From contig CAMZBS010000077.1 of assembly GCA_947304695.1 (NCBI GenBank), positions 1 through 9,085 on the forward strand: a stretch of DNA of 9,085 nucleotides. Direction: 5' to 3'. How positions within the stretch are numbered: position 1 is the first letter of the stretch; every line of letters starts with the position of its first letter. The translations under genes were made by a program, and so were the position numbers. Shown here piece after piece: positions 1-5,556 of this stretch. The DNA comes from an uncultured Prevotella sp. Its GTDB lineage: Bacteria > Bacteroidota > Bacteroidia > Bacteroidales > Bacteroidaceae. The notes under the pieces are model-generated. The model was not told the origin of the DNA. It searched no databases and was given only the letters and a program-made list of their open reading frames with translations.

Positions 1-33
1 TAACTTACAAAATGTCACTTTCTAAAATGTTAA

Positions 34-159
34 CGGATTTTCGTGGACAGTAGTGTTGTATATTATATCAATAATCATAATTTCTTCTGTGCGGCAAAGG
101 GCATCTACATCATCGATGGCCACAAAATGGTAAAACAGGGGGGGAACTATCATGAATAA
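34..159 (+). pseudogene. Probable C-terminal remnant of an exported protein
   Basis: An open frame runs from just after a TAA (31-33) to a TAA at 157-159. From about position 97 it reads KGIYIIDGHKMVKQ followed by a few polar residues. This closely resembles the short C-terminal tails (KG-I/L-Y-I-V-N-G-K-K-V-V type) that end many exported Prevotella and Bacteroides proteins. The 63 bases before it give low-complexity residues (YYINNHNFF) with no recognisable domain and no credible start, so this looks like a decayed 3' end and not a complete gene. What is seen is the motif and the stop; that it is a tail remnant is inference. The large gene ending at 5557 has a tail of the same general form. 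Confidence 0.35.
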
Positions 160-320
160 TCTTTACAACGACCCCTCTGAGACTGCATTCTTTTCCATCA
201 AGCAGCAGGTCGGGCCGAAATGAGCGAGTTTTGACGATACTTGCATCCGCCTGGTTATCAACGGTTTGCATTTTTAAGAGTTGTTTTCAGCTTGTCAGGC
301 AGGTGTTTCTGGCCTGCTAC

Positions 321-351
321 TGAGGCTCAGTTGAGACACAAAAGAGCCTCA
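321..351. repeat. Inverted repeat next to the palindrome array
   Basis: TGAGGCTC (321-328) is perfectly complementary to GAGCCTCA (344-351) across a 15-base loop. The related word GCCTCAG at 390-396, between the second and third palindromes, could pair instead with CTGAGGC at 320-326. A transcript could therefore fold in two alternative ways. No T-tract follows, so this is not an intrinsic terminator. Confidence 0.5.
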
Positions 352-353
352 CG

Positions 354-409
354 TTAAGCGCGTTTAAGGCTCCGTTAAGCGCGCTTAAAGCCTCAGTAAG
401 CGCGCTTAA
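354..409. repeat. Three 14-bp palindromes at a 21-bp period
   Basis: The perfect palindrome TTAAGCGCGCTTAA lies at 375-388. A one-mismatch copy, TTAAGCGCGTTTAA, is at 354-367, and another, GTAAGCGCGCTTAA, is at 396-409. Starts are exactly 21 bp apart, about two helical turns, so all three copies face the same side of the DNA. The 7-bp spacers (GGCTCCG, AGCCTCA) differ. It lies about 180 bp upstream of the iorA promoter. It could be an operator array, a dispersed palindromic repeat or a structured RNA element; the sequence alone does not decide. Confidence 0.75.
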
Positions 410-587
410 CTGCCCGACAGTCCTGTTTCCGATGCTGGGAAGCGGCAGAAGAGGGCCTTTCCCGTTCCAGAACGCCCCATCACCACGATACTTTTTTCTA
501 TGAATTATTTTGACAAAACAAGATTGGGCAAGGCTGTCGGCAGCCTACTCGTTTCACAACCTTTTTCTGAAAATAGACGGGAAAAGG

Positions 588-619
588 CTTGCAGGAGAAG
601 CAAAAATGTAGTAATTTTG
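588..619 (+). promoter_or_regulatory. Bacteroides-type promoter of the iorA operon
   Basis: The -7 box TAATTTTG (612-619) matches TAnnTTTG exactly. Twenty bases upstream, CTTG (588-591) matches three of four bases of the -33 box TTTG. Transcription would start near 626, giving a leader of about 55 bases. The box spacing equals that of the promoter at 8928-8959. Confidence 0.7.
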
Positions 620-638
620 CAACCCAAGAAACGAAAAG

Positions 639-652
639 GCTGAGAAATCAGC
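639..652 (+). promoter_or_regulatory. Leader hairpin with GNRA tetraloop
   Basis: In the predicted iorA leader, GCTGA (639-643) and TCAGC (648-652) form a 5-bp stem closed by the loop GAAA, a GNRA tetraloop. It ends 28 bases before the iorA start codon. It could stabilise the 5' end or affect translation, but a stem this short can arise by chance. Confidence 0.35.
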
Positions 653-680
653 AGGAAACAATACTGAAGACTAAAGCAAC

Positions 681-2288
681 ATGAGTACTGAAAAGAAATT
701 ATTACTGGGCGACGAGGCCATTGCCTTGGGCGCTATCCACGCCGGACTGTCGGGCGTGTATGCCTATCCCGGAACCCCGTCGACAGAAATCACCGAGTTC
801 ATTCAAGGCAACGCACTGGCCCGCGAACGCGGCATTCACAGCCGGTGGAGCACCAACGAGAAGACGGCTATGGAGGCCGCACTGGGCATGTCGTTCATGG
901 GCAAGCGGGCACTGGTGTGCATGAAGCACGTAGGTCTGAACGTTTGTGCCGACCCGTTTGTCAACAGTGGCATGACTGGAGTCAACGGTGGCGTGATCGT
1001 GCTGGTGGCCGACGACCCGTCGATGCACTCTTCGCAGGACGAACAGGACTCGCGTTTCTATGGCAAGTTTGCCATGATTCCCACGTTCGAGCCCTCGAAC
1101 CAGCAGGAAGCCTACGACATGATGGCCCGTGCCTTCGACTACAGTGAGCAGCAGAAGCTGCCCGTGCTGATGCGCGTGACCACCCGCATGGCCCACAGCC
1201 GCGCCGTCGTGGAGTGTGCCAGCGAGCCACGAAAGCAGAACGAGCTGAACTACAACGCCGTGGCCGCCAACTGGGTGCTGCTTCCTGCCAATGCCCGCAA
1301 GCGCAACGACGTGGTGACGGCCCAGCAGGCACAGTTGGAAGAGGATGCTGCCAACTCGCCTTATAACATCTACGTGGAAGGTCAGGACCGCTCATTAGGC
1401 ATCATCGCCAGCGGCATAGGCTTCAACTACGTCAACGAGTGCTTCCCCGGCGGCAGCCCCTACCCCATCCTGAAGATTTCACAGTACCCGCTGCCCAAAA
1501 AATTGGTGCGCCGCATGCTCGAAGAGTGCCAGCAGGTGCTCATCGTCGAAGAGGGACAGCCCTTCATCGAAGACATGGTGCGCGGCGTGGGCGAAAACCT
1601 CAATGTTCATGGCAAGCTCGACGGCACGCTGCCCCGCACTGGCGAACTGAATCCCGACATAGTGAAAAAAGCACTGGGCATGGAAATTGGTGAATGCTTC
1701 GATCCCTGTGCCGATGTGGCTCCGCGCCCGCCCGCACTCTGTCAGGGCTGTGGCCACCGCGACGTATATGCTGCCCTCAACGAGGTGCTGAAGGAGTACG
1801 ACAATCCCCGTGTGTTCGGCGACATCGGCTGCTACACGCTGGGCTTCCTGCCTCCGTTCCGCGCCATCCACTCCTGCGTGGACATGGGTGCTTCCATCAC
1901 AATGGCAAAGGGTGCTGCCGATGCCGGACAGTGGCCCGCTGTGGCCATCATCGGCGACTCCACCTTCACGCATAGCGGCATGACGGGACTGCTCGATGCC
2001 ATCAACGAGAACGCCAACATCACCGTAATCATCAGCGACAACCTGACAACGGGCATGACGGGCGGTCAGGACTCGGCCGGAACCAACAAGTTTGAGGCCA
2101 TCTGCCGCGGACTGGGACTCTCCGACGAGCACCTGAAGGTGGTCGTACCCCTGCCGAAGAACATGCCTGAGATCACGCAGATCATCCGCGACGAGATCAA
2201 CTACAAGGGCACTTCAGTCATCATCCCGCGCCGTGAGTGCATGCAGACCCTGCAACGTCATCTGAAACAAAAGAAAGCAGCAAAATGA
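681..2288 (+). CDS. iorA: Indolepyruvate ferredoxin oxidoreductase alpha subunit
   Basis: This is the thiamine-diphosphate subunit of a 2-oxoacid:ferredoxin oxidoreductase, which converts an arylpyruvate and CoA to arylacetyl-CoA and CO2 with reduction of ferredoxin. The N-terminal pyrimidine-binding domain (about 5-180) has AYPGTPSTEI and a probable catalytic glutamate in STNEKTAME (E60). The C-terminal domain has CQGCGHR (C354, C357) and GDIGCYTLG (C384), probable ligands of the proximal cluster. It also has the cofactor motif GDS (425-427) with SDN at 452-454. At 535 residues it stops after IPRREC (515-520), where archaeal IorA, at about 600-640 residues, continues into a 2[4Fe-4S] ferredoxin domain, so that domain is absent. 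The start follows the promoter at 588-619 and has no Shine-Dalgarno sequence, as is usual in Bacteroidota. The last codon overlaps iorB (ATGA). Family membership is firm; the exact substrate is inferred. Confidence 0.93.
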   Translation: MSTEKKLLLGDEAIALGAIHAGLSGVYAYPGTPSTEITEFIQGNALARERGIHSRWSTNEKTAMEAALGMSFMGKRALVCMKHVGLNVCADPFVNSGMTGVNGGVIVLVADDPSMHSSQDEQDSRFYGKFAMIPTFEPSNQQEAYDMMARAFDYSEQQKLPVLMRVTTRMAHSRAVVECASEPRKQNELNYNAVAANWVLLPANARKRNDVVTAQQAQLEEDAANSPYNIYVEGQDRSLGIIASGIGFNYVNECFPGGSPYPILKISQYPLPKKLVRRMLEECQQVLIVEEGQPFIEDMVRGVGENLNVHGKLDGTLPRTGELNPDIVKKALGMEIGECFDPCADVAPRPPALCQGCGHRDVYAALNEVLKEYDNPRVFGDIGCYTLGFLPPFRAIHSCVDMGASITMAKGAADAGQWPAVAIIGDSTFTHSGMTGLLDAINENANITVIISDNLTTGMTGGQDSAGTNKFEAICRGLGLSDEHLKVVVPLPKNMPEITQIIRDEINYKGTSVIIPRRECMQTLQRHLKQKKAAK

Positions 2289-2857
2289 AAACAGACATCA
2301 TACTTTGCGGCGTAGGAGGACAAGGCATCCTTTCCATCGCCACCATCATTGGCGAAGCAGCCATGAACGAAGACCTTTACATCAAGCAGGCCGAGGTACA
2401 CGGCATGAGCCAGCGTGGCGGCGACGTGCAGTCGAACCTGCGCATTTCGTCACAGCCCATTGCCAGCGACCTCATTGCCCGTGGTGGAGCCGACGTCATC
2501 ATCTCGATGGAACCCATGGAAGCACTGCGCTACCTGCCTTTCCTGTCGAAGACGGGCTGGATCATCACCAGCAGTGAGCCGTTCAAGAACATTCCCAACT
2601 ATCCCGACATGGACGTGATCAATGCCGACCTCGACAAGCTGCCCAACGTCATTCGCATCAACATTGAGCAGATGGCCAAGGACAACGGCATTGCCCGCTC
2701 GGCCAACGTCATCCTGCTGGGTGCTGCCCAGAAGGCACTTGGCATTGAATATGAGAAGCTGGAGGATGCCATCCGCCGCGTGTTCGGCCGTAAGGGCGAC
2801 GCAGTGGTCGAGGCAAACATCAAGGCTTTGGCCTTAGGAAGGGAGGCACAGCGATGA
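2285..2857 (+). CDS. iorB: Indolepyruvate ferredoxin oxidoreductase beta subunit
   Basis: A 190-residue protein of the pyruvate:ferredoxin oxidoreductase gamma-domain family, the partner of IorA in the complex. The N-terminus has the glycine-rich GVGGQG (9-14), followed by the family signature EVHGMSQRGGDVQSN (38-51). No cysteine cluster is present, as expected for this subunit. I chose the ATG at 2285 because it forms the ATGA overlap with the iorA stop and puts the GVGGQG strand at the usual distance from the N-terminus. An in-frame ATG at 2237 would add 16 non-homologous residues from inside iorA. Its own stop overlaps the aminotransferase start, again as ATGA, which points to translational coupling of all three genes. 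Confidence 0.92.
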   Translation: MKTDIILCGVGGQGILSIATIIGEAAMNEDLYIKQAEVHGMSQRGGDVQSNLRISSQPIASDLIARGGADVIISMEPMEALRYLPFLSKTGWIITSSEPFKNIPNYPDMDVINADLDKLPNVIRINIEQMAKDNGIARSANVILLGAAQKALGIEYEKLEDAIRRVFGRKGDAVVEANIKALALGREAQR

Positions 2858-4167
2858 AGCCGACGCCCATCAAGAAAGAAATCGTCGACGGCCTGATTGC
2901 CCAGCTGGGCATCAACGACTTTGCCAAGGCCACCATACGCGAAGTGAAGCAGGTGGCTGCCATGGCCGAGAAGCAGAGTGGCGTGGAGTATATCAAGATG
3001 GAAATGGGCATTCCCGGCCTGCCTGCCGCACAGGTGGGTGTAGATGCCCAGATCAAGGCACTGCAGGACGGCATTGCCCACAGTTATCCCGACATTCAGG
3101 GCTATCCCGAACTGAAGCAGCAGGCATCGCGCTTTGTCAAGGCTTTCATCAATGTCGACATCAAGCCGGAGGGCTGTGTACCCGTCACTGGCTCCATGCA
3201 GGGCACGTTTGCCTCGTTTCTCACCTGCTCGCAGGCCTGCAAGCAGAAGGACACGGTGCTCTTCATCGATCCTGGCTTCCCTGTGCAGAAAATGCAGTTG
3301 CAGGTGCAGGGCGTGAAGTACGAGACGTTCGACGTCTACGACTTCCGTGGAGAGAAGCTGGGTCCGAAGCTGGAAAGCTATCTGGCTAACGGCAACATCT
3401 GCGCCATTGTCTACTCGAACCCCAACAACCCGGCATGGATATGCCTGTCAGAACAGGAGTTGCAGACCATCGGCGAGCTGGCCACGAAATATGACTGCAT
3501 CGTGATGGAAGACCTGGCCTATTTCGCCATGGACTTCCGCCAAGACCTGAGCAAGCCCTTTGAGCCGCCCTACCAGCCCACCGTGGCCCGCTATACCGAC
3601 AACTACATGCTGCTCATCTCGGGATCGAAGGCTTTCAGCTATGCCGGTGAGCGTATAGGTGTGGTGTGCATCAGCGACCAGCTGTTCCACCGCCACTTCC
3701 CCGACCTGGCTCAGCGCTACGAAGGACTGCCCTTCGGACTGGTGTTCAGCACCCGCATGCTCTATGCCCTGTCGTCGGGCACCAGCCATTCGGCACAATA
3801 CGCACTGGCCGCCCTGTTCCGTGCAGCCTGCGACGGCGAATACCGTTTCCGCGACGAAATCAAGGTCTACGGTGAACGCGCACACAAACTGAAGGAGATT
3901 TTCTGCCGTCACAACTTCTACATCGTCTACGACAAGGACTTAGACCAGCCGATAGCCGACGGCTTCTATTTCACCATTGGCTATCCCGGCATGACTAGCG
4001 GCCAGCTGGCCAAGGAACTGATGTACTACGGTGTGTCGGCCATCTGCCTCATCACCACCGGCTCACACCAAGAGGGTCTGCGTGTCTGCACCTCGTTCAT
4101 CGAGGATCACCAGTACACGCAACTTGAAGAACGCATGAAGGTGTTTGCCGAGAACAACCCAGTATAA
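2854..4167 (+). CDS. PLP-dependent class I/II aminotransferase
   Basis: A 437-residue fold-type I aminotransferase. Visible landmarks are YSNPNNPAW (187-195, the substrate/PLP asparagine loop), MEDLAYF (218-224, the aspartate that holds the pyridine nitrogen, D220, and Y223), SGSKAFSYAGERIG (256-269, with K259 as the likely Schiff-base lysine), and GLRVC (408-412, R410 as the likely carboxylate-binding arginine). The N-terminus has GIPGLPA and a YPDIQGYPELK segment typical of the family. It is the last gene of the iorAB operon, with an ATGA overlap and a terminator 4 bp downstream. That context suggests it interconverts aromatic amino acids and the arylpyruvates used by IorAB. Specificity for Phe, Tyr or Trp cannot be read from sequence, so I give no symbol. 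Confidence 0.9.
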   Translation: MKPTPIKKEIVDGLIAQLGINDFAKATIREVKQVAAMAEKQSGVEYIKMEMGIPGLPAAQVGVDAQIKALQDGIAHSYPDIQGYPELKQQASRFVKAFINVDIKPEGCVPVTGSMQGTFASFLTCSQACKQKDTVLFIDPGFPVQKMQLQVQGVKYETFDVYDFRGEKLGPKLESYLANGNICAIVYSNPNNPAWICLSEQELQTIGELATKYDCIVMEDLAYFAMDFRQDLSKPFEPPYQPTVARYTDNYMLLISGSKAFSYAGERIGVVCISDQLFHRHFPDLAQRYEGLPFGLVFSTRMLYALSSGTSHSAQYALAALFRAACDGEYRFRDEIKVYGERAHKLKEIFCRHNFYIVYDKDLDQPIADGFYFTIGYPGMTSGQLAKELMYYGVSAICLITTGSHQEGLRVCTSFIEDHQYTQLEERMKVFAENNPV

Positions 4168-4171
4168 AAAT

Positions 4172-4209
4172 AATCTCCTACGGACTTCGAAAACCGTAGG
4201 AGATTTTTT
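4172..4209. terminator. Bidirectional intrinsic terminator
   Basis: A perfect 12-bp stem (4172-4183 with 4194-4205) encloses a 10-base loop. A run of six T follows on the plus strand (4204-4209). On the minus strand the stem is followed by an ATTATTTTT tract (4166-4174 region). It lies between two convergent genes, ending 14 bases from the DUF3109 stop, and serves both operons. Confidence 0.9.
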
Positions 4210-4222
4210 ATTCAATCTGGCA

Positions 4223-4858
4223 TTACTGGATGTAACCTTGTGCCCGTAGCTCTTCGGCTACGGCACAGAGTTCGTCGTACCAGTCCTGCCCAAAACGACG
4301 GACAAGGGGGGCTTCAAGGAAACGGTAGACGGGCAGATGGAGTCTGCGGCCTTTCTCCACAGCAGGACGGCAGACATTCCAACGGTGATAGTTCAGGGCC
4401 ACAGTACCGTCGGAGAAACGCTTTTCGCGGATGGGATAGAGCGCACAGCTGATAGGCTTGCAGAAGGTGCTTAGGCCAGCACGGCAAGCCTTTTCCAAGG
4501 CACAGAGGCAGCAACCGCTGATGGGCTGGCCAGTGTCGAAATCAGCAATATCGTCATAATAGGTGAAAACACAGTCCTTGCCGCCTACAATGCTGGTCAC
4601 AAGGTCACCTTCCTGATCAGTATAGGCCACGCCCTGACGGTCGATAACGGCCTGGGCAGAGGCGGAGAGATCGGCCCATACGTGGTCAACGGAATCTTCT
4701 ATGGCAAGAATCTCGTCGAACGTGACGGGTGCTCCGGCGTCACCTTCAATGCAGCACTGGCCTTTGCAGGCCGCAAGATCACAGCAGAAGGGTTCGGTGA
4801 GGATGTCGGGCGAGATAAGTATGTCGCCAACTTGAAGGATGGAGGGAAGGGGGTTCAT
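4223..4858 (-). CDS. DUF3109 family cysteine-rich protein
   Basis: A 211-residue cytoplasmic protein without signal peptide or membrane segment that I recognise as the DUF3109 family, whose function is unknown. It has 14 cysteines. They sit in an N-terminal set FCCDLAACKGQCC (C25, C26, C31, C35, C36), then C96, and a central set GCCLCALEKAC (C116, C117, C119, C125) followed by C133, C138 and C163. Such clusters suggest bound zinc or an iron-sulfur centre, which is inference. The C-terminus is a basic region followed by a helical stretch. It is the last gene of the minus-strand cluster, 27 bp after ung, and ends just before the shared terminator. The start at 4858 gives the usual N-terminus of this family. 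Confidence 0.82.
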   Translation of the reverse strand: MNPLPSILQVGDILISPDILTEPFCCDLAACKGQCCIEGDAGAPVTFDEILAIEDSVDHVWADLSASAQAVIDRQGVAYTDQEGDLVTSIVGGKDCVFTYYDDIADFDTGQPISGCCLCALEKACRAGLSTFCKPISCALYPIREKRFSDGTVALNYHRWNVCRPAVEKGRRLHLPVYRFLEAPLVRRFGQDWYDELCAVAEELRAQGYIQ

Positions 4859-4861
4859 AAA

Positions 4862-4882
4862 TGAGAAGTAAGAAGTGAGAAA
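4862..4882. repeat. Three heptamer tandem repeats between ung and DUF3109
   Basis: The gap between the two genes is mostly three imperfect 7-base units: TGAGAAG (4862-4868), TAAGAAG (4869-4875) and TGAGAAA (4876-4882). On the transcribed strand this gives a pyrimidine-rich run directly upstream of the DUF3109 start codon. It may be slippage-prone, but it is short. Confidence 0.55.
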
Positions 4883-4885
4883 CGA

Positions 4886-5551
4886 CTACCATTCAATGGG
4901 CGCCTGGCCCTGCTGCTGGAGATACTGGTTGCAGCGCGAGAACTGGTGCTGACCGAACCAGCCGCCACGATTGGCCGAAAGCGGAGAGGGATGGACGGAC
5001 TCGAGCACCAGGTTGTTTTGCTTGTCAATCATATAGGCTTTGCTTCGGGCAAAGCCACCCCAGAGCATGTAGACAATGTGGCTGCGGCGTGTGGCCAGCG
5101 CACGGATGGCAGCATCGGTAAACGTCTGCCAACCCATCGTGGCATGGCTGTTGGCCTGATGGGCACGAACGGTAAGGGTGGCGTTGAGCAGCAGCACCCC
5201 CTGACGCGCCCAGCGGGTAAGATCGCCTGAGGTGGGAATGGGGGTACCAAGGTCGTCGTGAATCTCCTTAAAAATATTCTGGAGTGAGGGCGGGAACATC
5301 ACTCCTTCCTGCACAGAGAAACTCAGACCGTGGGCCTGGCCTGGTTCATGGTAGGGATCCTGACCAATGATGACCACCTTCACCTCATCGAAAGGACAGA
5401 GATTGAAGGCATTGAAAATGAAACGGCCCGGCGGATAGCAGGCACCGGACTGGTATTCCTGGCGGACGTGCTCCGTCAGTTGCAGGAAGTAGGGCTTCTC
5501 AAACTCTTCCTGCAACTGACGGTGCCACGATGGTTCTATCTGTACGTTCAT
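4886..5551 (-). CDS. ung: Uracil-DNA glycosylase, family 1
   Basis: Removes uracil from DNA as the first step of base excision repair. All family 1 motifs are present: GQDPYH (63-68, catalytic D65) followed by GQAHGLSF, the uracil-binding asparagine in LLLNATLTV (N123), and HPSPLSANRG (187-196, catalytic H187 and the minor-groove loop). The length of 221 residues is normal for bacterial Ung, so the protein should be active. The ATG at 5551 lies 5 bp after the stop of the large exported-protein gene, on the same strand. I see no TAnnTTTG box just upstream, so it is probably transcribed from the promoter at 8928-8959 or from one I cannot recognise inside the upstream gene. Confidence 0.97.
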   Translation of the reverse strand: MNVQIEPSWHRQLQEEFEKPYFLQLTEHVRQEYQSGACYPPGRFIFNAFNLCPFDEVKVVIIGQDPYHEPGQAHGLSFSVQEGVMFPPSLQNIFKEIHDDLGTPIPTSGDLTRWARQGVLLLNATLTVRAHQANSHATMGWQTFTDAAIRALATRRSHIVYMLWGGFARSKAYMIDKQNNLVLESVHPSPLSANRGGWFGQHQFSRCNQYLQQQGQAPIEW

Positions 5552-5556
5552 AAGTT

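Larger units (their letters stand above)
160..680. other. Intergenic region with repeats, promoter and leader
   Basis: No gene could be supported here on either strand. The stretch contains an inverted repeat (321-351), three palindromes at a 21-bp period (354-409), a small hairpin (AGGCTG-TCGG-CAGCCT, 531-546, no T-tract), the iorA promoter (588-619) and a leader hairpin (639-652). The remaining bases, about 224-290 and 410-530, show nothing I can name. Confidence 0.6.

Noticed and set aside
152..223. A 23-codon open frame beginning ATGAATAATCTTTAC
   Set aside because: Very short, overlaps the probable tail remnant, has no promoter box nearby and resembles no protein I know.
354..409. CRISPR array
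   Set aside because: The repeat is a 14-bp palindrome with 7-bp spacers, far too short for CRISPR repeats and spacers, and no cas genes are present.
531..546. Terminator-like hairpin AGGCTG-TCGG-CAGCCT
   Set aside because: Only 6 bp, with no T-tract after it on either strand.
500..643. A 47-codon basic open frame upstream of iorA
   Set aside because: It spans the iorA promoter boxes and ends in the leader hairpin; composition looks random and no promoter precedes it.
1479..2132. Long minus-strand open frame inside iorA (217 codons)
   Set aside because: It is a shadow of the iorA coding frame; its translation shows no domain and no promoter supports it.
2237..2284. Upstream in-frame start for iorB
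   Set aside because: The extra 16 residues lie within iorA and do not belong to the family N-terminus; the ATGA overlap at 2285 fits better.
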